Source of the DNA: an uncultured Verrucomicrobiae bacterium
Lineage (GTDB): Bacteria > Verrucomicrobiota > Verrucomicrobiia > Limisphaerales > AAA164-E04
Direction of reading: 5' to 3'
Length of the DNA: 64,000 bases
Assembly (NCBI GenBank): GCA_943788245.1
Contig: CALSPN010000005.1
Location: 44,472 to 108,471, forward strand
Shown here: positions 38,685 to 47,609 of the stretch, piece after piece
How the letters are laid out: every line of letters begins with the position of its first letter
Numbering within the stretch: position 1 is the first letter of the stretch
Notes under the pieces: generated by a model
Told to the model about the DNA's origin: nothing
Seen by the model: only the letters and a program-made list of their open reading frames with translations
Database searches by the model: none
Made by a program: the position numbers and the translations under genes

Positions 38685-39566
38685 TCAGATATCAGGACCA
38701 TTGAACGCAGCAGCGAGGGGACTGGTCCAGCGTCCACCAGCTTTTAAAACCTGGTAAGTTTGCCCAAGAGACTCACAGGCTTCTACGAAGGAATCAGGTG
38801 TTTCGGTATTGAAATCAAACATTTCATAATGACAAGGGATGACACAACCGGCGCCTATGTCCTTGGCTAGTTTTGCAGCTTCCTTGCCCCACATATTGCC
38901 AGAAACCCGTCTTTCAGGACGACTCCCGTTGATGGGTAGAATGGCGAGATCAATCGACCATTGATGCAGGAGCATTTCCATCCCATCGTACAAAACAGTG
39001 TCACCACTGTGATAAATGGTCCAAGGTCCAAATTTAATCACATACCCCAGATAAACATGGCGCCCGTGTTCATCAAGATCGAGATTTTCATGGGCAGCAG
39101 GGACCGCATGGATCTCGAAGGGAGGGATTTTCAGAAACTGACCTGCATCCAAACCAAATAACCCTTCCTCAGAAACCTCCAATCGGTTTGCTACAAAAGC
39201 ACGATTTGCCTCTGGAATGATCATTTTCACCCCAGGTGAATGCTCCATTAACATTACAAGAGTCTCCTTATCCAGATGATCAGTATGGTTGTGACTCGAT
39301 GTGATCACATCCACAAAAGTGAGTTTTTCAGGCGCCACCACACGTTCAGTCATTCGAACATGTGGTTTGTCAGTGCTGGCATATTTATGCGTGAGGGAAT
39401 CTGAAAGATAGGGGTCAAACAAAAAGCAGCACCCTTGCCAGGAGACTAAAAACCCACTCTGACCCAGCCACCATGTATGAAAATGATCCATGTCATGCTT
39501 GACAGAGGCAATATCTGCGACGAGGTCCTGATCTTGTAAAACAGGTTTGATCAGATGTGTGCTCAT
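38685..39566 (-). CDS. UlaG-like MBL-fold hydrolase
   Basis: 293 residues of the metallo-beta-lactamase fold. The metal-binding motif is TSSHNHTDHLDKETLV (HxHxDH), with further ligands in YHSGDTVLYDGM and VIPCHYEMFDF. Homologues include L-ascorbate-6-phosphate lactonase and other sugar or lactone hydrolases. It sits in a minus-strand run with the SIS and MetE-like genes, suggesting sugar-phosphate or one-carbon metabolism, but the substrate is unknown. Confidence 0.87.
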   Translation of the reverse strand: MSTHLIKPVLQDQDLVADIASVKHDMDHFHTWWLGQSGFLVSWQGCCFLFDPYLSDSLTHKYASTDKPHVRMTERVVAPEKLTFVDVITSSHNHTDHLDKETLVMLMEHSPGVKMIIPEANRAFVANRLEVSEEGLFGLDAGQFLKIPPFEIHAVPAAHENLDLDEHGRHVYLGYVIKFGPWTIYHSGDTVLYDGMEMLLHQWSIDLAILPINGSRPERRVSGNMWGKEAAKLAKDIGAGCVIPCHYEMFDFNTETPDSFVEACESLGQTYQVLKAGGRWTSPLAAAFNGPDI

Positions 39567-39591
39567 GGGATCAATTACAGATTGAAATACT

Positions 39592-40623
39592 TTACATCGA
39601 GTCTCTCACTTGCCGAACACCCGCTACCATATTCTGAAGTTTTTTCTTGGCTGCCCATCTTGCCGTTTGACTGAGTCCGCAATCAGGCGCGAAAGAGAGT
39701 CGATCTGCAGGCGCATATTGCAGACAGGCTTTGACTCTTTCCGCAACATTTTCTGTCGTTTCAACAAAGTAACTCTTAACATCGACCACACCCACAGCGA
39801 CATCACATTTTTTGGAAATAACCTCCAGTATCTCCAATTCCGCAAATTCCCGGTTCGCCATCTCAACATGAATCTCATCGAGTTTCATATCGAGGAATTC
39901 AGGAAACATAGGTGCATACTTACGCCAACCAACAGCATGCCCTTTGAAATTCCCAAAACAAAGATGCGTCGATAAATGACATTTGCCAACAACTCCTTCG
40001 ACAGTGCGATTAAAGATATCGACCAGACGGTTTTTATCCTCTTTGTAGGCATAACAGCTCATGGAAGGTTCATCGACTGTGAGCTCAGTACAACCGGCAG
40101 CCACCAGATCTTCAAGCTCTTTACGAACCAGAGGCAACAGTGCTTCAGTAATCGAGTAACGGTCTTTGTATTGAGCATTGGGAACAAGTCGGCCACTGAG
40201 CGTGAAAGGACCTGGCACACTCGCTTTCAATACGGGACCACTGATCGGAGCAAGTCGTTGAAAACGTTTGAAATCCTCGACAGCGCCCAATCCCTGCGGA
40301 GCGGCAAGTTCCCCGACAATTGCGTGCTTCCCACGCTGATCATGAGCGGGCGGGCCAAATTTTCTGGGGCTTGCACTTTCAAGATCGATGCCGTTCAGAA
40401 AACCGTAGAATGAAAGGTTGAAATCTAACCTTGTCTGTTCACCGTCTGTGATGACATCGAGTCCAGCACGCAGCTGATCCTGAATAGCAACCGTAACGGC
40501 GTCGTCAATCATCTCCTCACGATCAGCCGAACCAAATACATCCAGATTTTGACTGCCAAATTCCAGCCACCCTGGAAACGGATAGCTGCCAATCACGGTG
40601 GTTCTTAACGGATGATCTTTCAT
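39592..40623 (-). CDS. MetE-like (cobalamin-independent methionine synthase C-terminal domain family) protein
   Basis: 343 residues in one UROD/MetE TIM barrel, about half the length of canonical MetE and like archaeal or stand-alone forms. Zinc-site-type residues are seen in CHLSTHLCFG (His/Cys), in DEIHVEMANREF (Glu) and in FAPDCGLSQTARWAA (Cys). It may move a methyl group to a thiol such as homocysteine. Its start overlaps the stop of the SIS gene by four bases. Confidence 0.85.
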   Translation of the reverse strand: MKDHPLRTTVIGSYPFPGWLEFGSQNLDVFGSADREEMIDDAVTVAIQDQLRAGLDVITDGEQTRLDFNLSFYGFLNGIDLESASPRKFGPPAHDQRGKHAIVGELAAPQGLGAVEDFKRFQRLAPISGPVLKASVPGPFTLSGRLVPNAQYKDRYSITEALLPLVRKELEDLVAAGCTELTVDEPSMSCYAYKEDKNRLVDIFNRTVEGVVGKCHLSTHLCFGNFKGHAVGWRKYAPMFPEFLDMKLDEIHVEMANREFAELEILEVISKKCDVAVGVVDVKSYFVETTENVAERVKACLQYAPADRLSFAPDCGLSQTARWAAKKKLQNMVAGVRQVRDSM

Positions 40624-41432
40624 TTTGTAATTTTATTTCCCAATTCCTGATAAAGTCGTGACATGCGGCGGCCGTGTTCGTCATAGGCAGCCTCAAAAAG
40701 TTCGGTTGCTTTTTCACTCCCCACCACAGCCGAAGCCGTTAACACCTTGGGAGGCTTTCCTGCTCTTGTCAATCGATCGGCCACCTCGGCCTTGATGCAA
40801 TTGATCAGCAAGCAACCTCCCACCGTGCTCCCGGGCGCTACGGGGGTTTCAAGCCCATCGATGGAGACCATGGCATCACCCACAGGAGCTCCAGTGTCCA
40901 AAACGATATCAGAAATATCGGATAATTTGACTCCTTCGGGATGTCGACTCTGGCTTGCATCTGAATGCTGACGACTCACCATGCCCACTACCTTCACGCC
41001 ATGCCGCTTGAATCCTTCAGCCATTTCAACAGGAACAACGTTGCAGCCTGAGGAAGAAATCACCAGAGCCGCATCCTGTTGATTTAAATCGAAATTACGC
41101 AGAATTCGATCGGCAAACCCGGATACGTTTTCCAAAAACATGGCCTGACGCTGCCCATTAGCCCCCACCACATCATGATGGTAGGTCAGCGACAATTCGA
41201 CAATGGGGTGAAAACCGGGAAAAGAACCGTATCTGGGCCACATTTCCTCCACCATGATCCGACTGTGCCCCGAGCCAAAAAGATGAACAAGGTGTCCCTG
41301 AAGGATGGATTCCGCAAACAGATCTGCAACTTTACGGATAGTGCCCATCTGTTCGGAAACGGTGGACCACAGGTTTTGAGCAGAGCTCAGATAACGCTCA
41401 CCACTGGACGGAGACATATTCAGTTTATCCAA
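40620..41432 (-). CDS. SIS-domain sugar isomerase/phosphosugar-binding protein (UPF0309 type)
   Basis: 270 residues with an N-terminal helical region, the phosphosugar loop LVHLFGSGHSRIMVEEM, and the second SIS strand ALVISSSGCNVVPVEMAEG, plus IVLDTGAPVGDAMV. UPF0309/SIS proteins bind sugar phosphates such as GlcNAc-6-P derivatives. It is the first gene of the minus-strand run SIS, MetE-like, MBL, methyltransferase, with a four-base overlap to the next gene. Confidence 0.87.
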   Translation of the reverse strand: MDKLNMSPSSGERYLSSAQNLWSTVSEQMGTIRKVADLFAESILQGHLVHLFGSGHSRIMVEEMWPRYGSFPGFHPIVELSLTYHHDVVGANGQRQAMFLENVSGFADRILRNFDLNQQDAALVISSSGCNVVPVEMAEGFKRHGVKVVGMVSRQHSDASQSRHPEGVKLSDISDIVLDTGAPVGDAMVSIDGLETPVAPGSTVGGCLLINCIKAEVADRLTRAGKPPKVLTASAVVGSEKATELFEAAYDEHGRRMSRLYQELGNKITK

Positions 41433-41457
41433 AATAATTTCTTTTCAAGTCAACCAC

Positions 41458-42210
41458 TCAACGAGAATGGCTCAGGAACCATTCGTACAATTTCGGATTA
41501 TTGTAGGTTTCCGTCCAGGAATCATGCCCTGCTTCGGGATAAATCGTCAGTTGAACATCGGATTTGAGACGGTGTTGAAAAAAATTGACCAATCGCTGAC
41601 TTTCTTCCAGTTCGACAACATCATCCTTACCCCCATGAAAAACCCAGATTGGCAGGGTTTGAAGGGCTTCTCTTGATTTGGGGAGCAAGAAATCGCGTGT
41701 GTTACCACCTCCGCATATGGGGGCGGCAGCAGCAAATCTTCCCGGAGCTTTTCCAACAAGGTTCCATGTTCCAAATCCGCCCATGCTTAATCCGGTGAGA
41801 TAAACCCTCTTTTCATCGATACGCAGGCGATGAGTCACTTCATCCAACATCGCCAAAAGCCCTTCGGCATCCCAGACGGTATCCTTGGGGCATTGAGGAG
41901 AAACAACCACAAATGGAAAATCAGGACGAGACTCAACCATTTTGGGAGGACCGTGTACTTTGACTTTCTGTAAATCATCCCCTCGCTCACCTGCTCCATG
42001 AAGGAACAAAATCAAGGGCCATTCCTTGGATGAGTCATGATCGTAGCTTGCAGGTAAAAATTGTAGATACTTGTAGGCTACTTTCTTGGAGACGACACCT
42101 TCAAAGGAATGCGTCGACTGCACGCTGGATTCATCCGCACAAATCAAGACGTTATGGTTGAGCAGCGCAATCGCACAAAGCAGCAGGATTGATTTAGCAT
42201 AATGATTCAT
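41458..42210 (-). CDS. Secreted alpha/beta hydrolase (dienelactone hydrolase/phospholipase-like)
   Basis: 250 residues: signal peptide (KSILLLCAIALLNHNVLICA), the strand and oxyanion region PLILFLHGAGERGDDLQ, the nucleophile elbow LTGLSMGGFGTW (GLSMGG), a strand with acid-like residues VFHGGKDDVVE, and the catalytic His in YPEAGHDSWTETY. It resembles the secreted esterases placed near polysaccharide-degradation genes. It is not overlapped with the SIS gene (25 bp apart), so operon membership is likely but unproved. Confidence 0.88.
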   Translation of the reverse strand: MNHYAKSILLLCAIALLNHNVLICADESSVQSTHSFEGVVSKKVAYKYLQFLPASYDHDSSKEWPLILFLHGAGERGDDLQKVKVHGPPKMVESRPDFPFVVVSPQCPKDTVWDAEGLLAMLDEVTHRLRIDEKRVYLTGLSMGGFGTWNLVGKAPGRFAAAAPICGGGNTRDFLLPKSREALQTLPIWVFHGGKDDVVELEESQRLVNFFQHRLKSDVQLTIYPEAGHDSWTETYNNPKLYEWFLSHSR

Positions 42211-42278
42211 GACTCCTTCATCTCTGAAACCACCCCTGAAGTCAAGTCATTGGGGAAGTCACTTTAGTGGATTGAACC

Positions 42279-43529
42279 TTGCCTTTTGGGCATTTGGTCA
42301 ACATTCTAACTGCAGGAAAACTGTTCAAGATGAACGTCAAGAGCCAAGCCGCCACAACAGACCAGAACGACACGATGCCAATTGATGATTCGGCAACAGT
42401 GGTGAGTACGACCGCTGTGAACGGCGAGCCCAGTGCGTCATCTTCAAACGGCATGGATCATCAACAGTTGATCAATAACTTCCAATCGATTGTGGATTCA
42501 CAATCGATCTATTACCCTGTCGCTTATCGATTCCAAGAACCCATAGGAAGTGGACAACAAGGCGTGGTTTTTCACGCACAACGTCATGGATCACGGGGTT
42601 GCGTCACGGAGCATGCGGTAAAAGTATTTGATCCGGGCATCTACCCGAATGTTGAAAAATATTGGACCGACATGGGCCGGATTGCCGCGCAGGTTTCGAG
42701 ACTTCAGGCAGCCCGATCTCCCAACTTGGTGGACTGTGACATCTACGAAGAAAACAATGGAATAGGATTCGTTCAAATGGAATTGATCCGGGGTGTGACC
42801 TTGTTACAACTGCTCGATCCCAAAATACAGCAAACGGTGCAATCAAGGTGCTCCACTCGTGAGTGGGCTACCCTGATGAAAATCATCTTCAACAAACATG
42901 AAAACCGTCTTTGTATTCAGCCAGGAGTGGCAATCTACATCATGCGACAGATGCTCTCCGGACTGGAAACCTTGCACAGCTCAAATTATCTTCATTGCGA
43001 TATCAAGCCAAGCAACACCATGATTGATCCCCTTGGCTATGTTAAGATTATCGACTTTGGCCGTGCGAATCTGGTTAGCGAAAAATCAAGGATCCTGTTG
43101 GGCACGCCAATGTTCATGGCCCCGGAAATACATGATCGCATGCCCGCCACAGTGCAATCCGACCTCTACGGAGTAGGTTTGGTGGGTTTGTTTTTGATGA
43201 CAGGCAAACCGATGAGCACAAGACCGGATATCACGGAAAAGGAACTGCAGGAAATCAAATGCAGGCTTCCACGAGAATTGCCGCGCCTGCTCCCTTCATA
43301 CGTCCTGCGTAATGAAAAATTTGTATCCATTCTGCAACGATTGTTAAATCCTGATCCATCCAAACGATACGATGACGCTCGAAAGGCAGAGTCTTACGGA
43401 GAAGGTCTGGCCATTGTTCACAAACAGTTGACTCAGCTCAACATCGACTCTGAGTATCGCCGGGATCTAGCATATTATCTGGAAAAACATCAAGGCTCTG
43501 CAGAGCATCCTCTTTCAAATCAAAATTGA
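42279..43529 (+). CDS. Serine/threonine protein kinase
   Basis: 416 residues without a transmembrane segment. A glycine-rich loop EPIGSGQQGVVFHAQ and the ATP lysine in HAVKVFDPG mark the N-lobe; the catalytic loop is LHCDIKPSNTMID, followed by VKIIDFGRANLV (DFG) and GTPMFMAPE. N-terminal 70 residues are a flexible Ser/Thr-rich tail; a second ATG at 42330 is an alternative start. It is divergent from the esterase gene and ends before a strong terminator. Partners are not shown. Confidence 0.93.
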   Translation: MPFGHLVNILTAGKLFKMNVKSQAATTDQNDTMPIDDSATVVSTTAVNGEPSASSSNGMDHQQLINNFQSIVDSQSIYYPVAYRFQEPIGSGQQGVVFHAQRHGSRGCVTEHAVKVFDPGIYPNVEKYWTDMGRIAAQVSRLQAARSPNLVDCDIYEENNGIGFVQMELIRGVTLLQLLDPKIQQTVQSRCSTREWATLMKIIFNKHENRLCIQPGVAIYIMRQMLSGLETLHSSNYLHCDIKPSNTMIDPLGYVKIIDFGRANLVSEKSRILLGTPMFMAPEIHDRMPATVQSDLYGVGLVGLFLMTGKPMSTRPDITEKELQEIKCRLPRELPRLLPSYVLRNEKFVSILQRLLNPDPSKRYDDARKAESYGEGLAIVHKQLTQLNIDSEYRRDLAYYLEKHQGSAEHPLSNQN

Positions 43530-43564
43530 TTCTTGTGAAGGCATCTGTCCAATCTTCACAGGAA

Positions 43565-43596
43565 AAAAGACCGTTGGTTTCCACCAACGGTCTTTT
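43565..43596. terminator. Bidirectional rho-independent terminator
   Basis: A perfect 13-bp stem AAAAGACCGTTGG/CCAACGGTCTTTT with a 6-base loop, placed between the convergent kinase and propeller genes and able to end transcripts from both sides. Confidence 0.95.
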
Positions 43597-43626
43597 CATT
43601 TTGAGAATTACTGGAAAATCGAAAAA

Positions 43627-44655
43627 TTATTTCACCACTTCCATCACGGCAAAACCACCCGGGTTCCAGGCTGTAGCAAGCGCATATAGTTTTTCAACTT
43701 TACCGTCTTGACCGTAAACAGGTTTCCATGCGGCGTTGTGAATGTGAGTGAACAACTCCAATCCGAAATCTTTCTTGGGGTTCACTTCTGAAATCAAGTT
43801 ACCGTCTTTGTCAACAACGTAGCAAGGAGCGGATTGATAGCCTGAAGGGCCACGCAAGCAGCCTACCAACACGTTCCCCTGGAAGAAGTCGATGTCACAT
43901 GGCAGTGAACCGGCTGGTAGGTTGACATTTTCCAAGAAGGTTCCGTGAAAATCGAAATCTTGCACTCGTGAATTCGCACGATCAGCAATCGCCAGACGCT
44001 TTGTATGGGGTTCAAGGGTGATTCCATGAGCTGTTCCAAACAAACCATACTCCCTTGCACCGCTTGCTTTGCCACCGAAGTAAGTGTCTGTCCAGCTGGC
44101 ACTCCAGGGATCAGCTATTGAAATAAAATTTCCGGCAGAGTATCCATCGGCCACGTATAGTTTACCATCGGCATATTCCGTATCCGTTGGATTGAAAGCG
44201 CCACCACCACCATAGTAGTCATTCAGGTCCATGGGTGAATTCAGAACTGAAGCAAGTTTACCCTCATCTGAAACAATATAGACTCGATGCTTTTCGTTAT
44301 CGGGAAGTGCAAGGAATCGTTCTCCATCCCCGCGGTAAAGAACAGTGGTGTTATGAAAGTTTCCTTCCAGAATCATTGGCTCAGTTACAGGTAGTACTTT
44401 CTTTTCTTTAAGATCATTGCTCATCCAAATGATCCCTGCGCCCTTGAGGCCGAAGAAAACTTCACCTGTCTTGTTATCGACCGCAAATCCACCATGAGCT
44501 CCGGGGACTTTGGGTGCCACCTGATCCGGTAATTTGCTCAATGCCTCATCGTATCGAAATTGAAATGGCGCACTGCCTGCGAGGTCTGCGCCATTTACCG
44601 TTGCGACCACGCAAACGAGGGCCGCACCTATACTTGAAATGATAGTTTTGTTCAT
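43627..44655 (-). CDS. Secreted NHL/six-bladed beta-propeller-like protein
   Basis: 342 residues with a signal peptide (IISSIGAALVCVVATVNGA). The rest is a run of beta-propeller blades, for example GGFAVDNKTGEVFFGLKG, HGITLEPHTKRLAIADRANS (NHL type) and FEYADGKLYVADGY-like strands. Cys residues in LVGCLRGPSGYQSAPCYVV may form a disulfide. No catalytic motif is seen. Neighbouring genes do not indicate its function. Confidence 0.8.
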   Translation of the reverse strand: MNKTIISSIGAALVCVVATVNGADLAGSAPFQFRYDEALSKLPDQVAPKVPGAHGGFAVDNKTGEVFFGLKGAGIIWMSNDLKEKKVLPVTEPMILEGNFHNTTVLYRGDGERFLALPDNEKHRVYIVSDEGKLASVLNSPMDLNDYYGGGGAFNPTDTEYADGKLYVADGYSAGNFISIADPWSASWTDTYFGGKASGAREYGLFGTAHGITLEPHTKRLAIADRANSRVQDFDFHGTFLENVNLPAGSLPCDIDFFQGNVLVGCLRGPSGYQSAPCYVVDKDGNLISEVNPKKDFGLELFTHIHNAAWKPVYGQDGKVEKLYALATAWNPGGFAVMEVVK

Positions 44656-45066
44656 GTCCTAATGGTTGATATCAGATTCAAGCCCCCTCAAGAAAAAGGA
44701 GCAAAGAGTTATTACATCGCCGATGATGCCTTCACCCTTCCTGAAGGCAAGTCTGATTTTAGATGGAACTTTGCCGCTTTCTAAGTGGATTGAACAAACA
44801 AAACGAAAGAGGATCTGATTTACATTGCTCCCGAAGCAGGGAATGTTGAGAGTCGATTCTCTCCCTTTCAAAGGCATCATTTCCTGTCGAATATTTACCC
44901 CTACCAATGCATTCATTCGCAGGGAACCAACTGGGCTGGCAGTAAGACAACGAAGCAGGCAACAGTTTGAAGCTCAAAACGACAGGTAGAGATACAAATT
45001 GGAACCGAAGCTTCTTACCGTGAAAAGGCTTGCGGTCCATATCCTGCGAGTGTCAAATGCAGCATC
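44656..45066. other. Interval without a supported gene
   Basis: About 410 bp. The frames here read only as antisense-like low-quality ORFs and no RNA gene or terminator was recognised. Confidence 0.4.
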
Positions 45067-45216
45067 ATGGCAATTGAATCCCCCAGCAAGCTCGAACCAG
45101 GTAAGTCCCAGTGGCTCGCCTCCTTCTTTGCTTTCATCGGATTTGCCGTTCATGGCTCTGACTTGATCGTATCGATTTCACTGACTGAGCGAAACAAGGA
45201 TATCAGTAAAGATTAG
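45067..45216 (+). CDS. Possible small membrane protein (49 residues)
   Basis: ATG at 45067 to TAG at 45216. The product has a hydrophilic start, a hydrophobic helix (WLASFFAFIGFAVHG) and a polar tail ending NKDISKD. Too short to be listed by length-based calling. Protein-like composition is the only support; no clear Shine-Dalgarno. Confidence 0.35.
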   Translation: MAIESPSKLEPGKSQWLASFFAFIGFAVHGSDLIVSISLTERNKDISKD

Positions 45217-45268
45217 ACTTCAATTTTTTGACACACCACTAAAGGTACTATTTTCCAGTTAAACCCTT

Positions 45269-45871
45269 ATGCACAATAACAGCAGACTTATTTTCGAAAC
45301 ATACGCCCAACGCTACTTCAAGGATGCTGGCCGTGTACTGGAAATTGGCCCCTCCGATTTCCCATCGCCTTATTGTAAATTGACCGAGGGAGGATCGAAT
45401 CAATGGGACACTCTGGACATCACCGACGACGATCGTCTGACCTACAAAGGTGTGGATCCCTACTCCTTTCCCATCGGAGATGAATCTTACGACCTTGTAT
45501 TCTCAGCCCAGGTTTTTGAACACGTCCCGAAAATCTGGATTTGGATGAAAGAACTCGCCCGCATCACACGCAAGGGTGGACGCATCATCACGATCAACCC
45601 GATGAGCTGGCCCTACCATGAACACCCTCAAGATTGTTGGCGTGCCTATCCTGACGGGATGCGCGCCGTCTCCGAGGATGCTGGCTTGGAAATCATCCTT
45701 TCGAAATGCGAAAGCATCGAATCCAGAGGATTCAAGAAAGTTGTTCCAGGTATCGGTATGGAATGGCAAAGTAAGAAGCGCATCATGATTTCAAAAATGC
45801 TGGCCCCTCTCGGTTTCCCCATCGAAGCGGCTTTTGACACAGTAACCGTGGCAGAAAAGCCAACCGCTTAG
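45269..45871 (+). CDS. SAM-dependent methyltransferase (class I)
   Basis: 200 residues of the Methyltransf_11 type: SAM motif RVLEIGPSDFPSPYC, the acid loop YDLVFSAQVFEHVPKIW, and RKGGRIITINPMSWPYHEHP. Such enzymes in this context often modify sugars, lipids or peptides. Preceded by a TTGACA-like box at about 45227 but with a short spacer. Substrate unknown. Confidence 0.9.
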   Translation: MHNNSRLIFETYAQRYFKDAGRVLEIGPSDFPSPYCKLTEGGSNQWDTLDITDDDRLTYKGVDPYSFPIGDESYDLVFSAQVFEHVPKIWIWMKELARITRKGGRIITINPMSWPYHEHPQDCWRAYPDGMRAVSEDAGLEIILSKCESIESRGFKKVVPGIGMEWQSKKRIMISKMLAPLGFPIEAAFDTVTVAEKPTA

Positions 45872-46100
45872 AATCCGGCCTTCCGAAAACCTATCGACGG
45901 TAAAACACAGTCACTTCCCTGCCGAGGGCGACGAGAGTGGTCATGAGCTGAATTTTAACCGGTCTTTTCGTGTCAGGCCATGCCTTGGCATATTCCGATC
46001 GCCGAGGAGTCCACCAGGGAGAAACTGGTGGCATCTGATCTATTTTTCGAAGGTGATGTCCGTGCATCAACGGAAACCACAGCCGATCATCCAATGATGC

Positions 46101-47597
46101 TTACAAGGGAAACTCTCTTTTCGCTCGTAAAGGATGTCGGTAGGTGTATCCCATTTCCTTGAGAAAATGCAGGTGATGTTCGAGGCGGGATTGAAAACCG
46201 TCCCAGCATTTGTCTTCCGATGGCACCCAAGCGACCTCTGCCAGTGCACATAGTCTGGGAAGGGTCATGTATTCCAGTAACTTCCAGGTAGGCATCCGTT
46301 CAGTCCATATATTTGCTTGAACCCCCAACACCCTGGAAGCAGCTTCTGCATCGAGTTCCTCTGGAACAGGGTCATATCCATAAACGGTTTCAAGCGGGAT
46401 GATACCAAGATTACCTGGCTCTTCTGGCTCAGTTGATTGACGGTAATCGAAGTAACAATGAGAAGTGGGCGACATGATCACATCATGTCCCAGGCGAGCC
46501 GCCTCAATACCTCCTTTAATACCCTGCCAGGACATGACGACAGCCGTAGGGGGCAATCCTCCTTCCAGGATTTCATCCCATCCAATCATGCATTTGCCGT
46601 GCGATTGAAGGAATCTTCCCATGCGGGAGACAAACCAACTCTGAAGTTCGTTTTCATTTTTTAGTCCTTGTTCGCGCATGCGGTTTTGACAATCGGGACA
46701 GCTCTTCCAACGGGTCTTTGGACATTCATCACCCCCGACATGTATATAAGGACCAGGAAACAGGCTGCAGACCTCAGATAAAACTTTCTCCAGGAAAGCA
46801 AATGTGGATTCCTTTCCGGCACAGTATACATCATCAAAAATGCCGCAGGTGTTGGATACTCGAAAATGGCCTCCAGTGCAGGAAAGGTCGGGGAAAGCGG
46901 ATAAAGCAGCCAGGGCATGCCCTGGCATTTCAATTTCGGGGACGACCTGAATCTTACGTTCTTCGGCGTAAGCTAAAATCTCTTTTACATCTTCGGCTGT
47001 GTAAAACCCGCCATAGCTCTCGCCATCTCTGTCGCGCCAGGCAGATATTTGCGCCAGCTGTGGAAACGCATCTATGGCGATTCGCCAACCCTGATCATCT
47101 GTCAGGTGCCAGTGAAAGGTATTCATTCGGTGCAGGGCTATCAGATCGATCAGTCGCTTGACAAAACGTATCGGATAAAAATGACGACTCACATCAAGAT
47201 GCATCCCTCTCCATGCAAATTGAGGTTCATCTTCGACCTGACATGCGGGCCAGCCATCCGACTCCAGAAGCATGGTCAACGCAGCCGCTCCCCTCACCCA
47301 TCCGGAGGGACCGCCGGTAATCTTGATCTGATCAGGTGTGATGTCTAATCGATAAGCCTCGTCCTTTAATTCAGATGAGCAGGCAAATTGAATATCCGAA
47401 ACTCCCGAAACTATTTCACAGGTAAGGTCGGAGCGACGCCGAGTTAACCAGCCTGACAAAAGATGACTCGGATCAGAATCAGATTCTCCTCCCTGTTCAA
47501 CGGAAATGGAAAGAGATGATTTCCAGAGAAACTTCCCCTCCCCTTTCCGATAGGTTTTTGGTAATGGAATGAGTGAATGCATGAATGACTTGGACAT
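46101..47597 (-). CDS. Beta-N-acetylhexosaminidase, GH20
   Basis: 498 residues. The N-terminal GH20b domain leads to the catalytic TIM barrel: GMHLDVSRHFYP, FHWHLTDDQGWRIAID, and the catalytic Asp-Glu pair in IHVGGDECPKTRWKSC; ALAEVAWVPSEDK closes the barrel with the Trp that stacks on the sugar. It removes terminal GlcNAc or GalNAc from chitin fragments or glycoconjugates. No signal peptide is visible, so it is probably cytoplasmic, acting on sugars brought in by the symporter 12 bp upstream in the same transcript. Confidence 0.94.
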   Translation of the reverse strand: MSKSFMHSLIPLPKTYRKGEGKFLWKSSLSISVEQGGESDSDPSHLLSGWLTRRRSDLTCEIVSGVSDIQFACSSELKDEAYRLDITPDQIKITGGPSGWVRGAAALTMLLESDGWPACQVEDEPQFAWRGMHLDVSRHFYPIRFVKRLIDLIALHRMNTFHWHLTDDQGWRIAIDAFPQLAQISAWRDRDGESYGGFYTAEDVKEILAYAEERKIQVVPEIEMPGHALAALSAFPDLSCTGGHFRVSNTCGIFDDVYCAGKESTFAFLEKVLSEVCSLFPGPYIHVGGDECPKTRWKSCPDCQNRMREQGLKNENELQSWFVSRMGRFLQSHGKCMIGWDEILEGGLPPTAVVMSWQGIKGGIEAARLGHDVIMSPTSHCYFDYRQSTEPEEPGNLGIIPLETVYGYDPVPEELDAEAASRVLGVQANIWTERMPTWKLLEYMTLPRLCALAEVAWVPSEDKCWDGFQSRLEHHLHFLKEMGYTYRHPLRAKREFPL

Positions 47598-47609
47598 GAT
47601 TTCGTTTTT

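Noticed and set aside
45227..45247. TTGACA-TATTTT promoter before the methyltransferase gene
   Set aside because: The spacer is only 15 bp and the -10 box is poor, so it is not listed as a promoter.
45891..46094. 67-codon minus-strand frame downstream of GH20
   Set aside because: Basic, Trp- and Arg-rich composition without family or start signal; not convincing.
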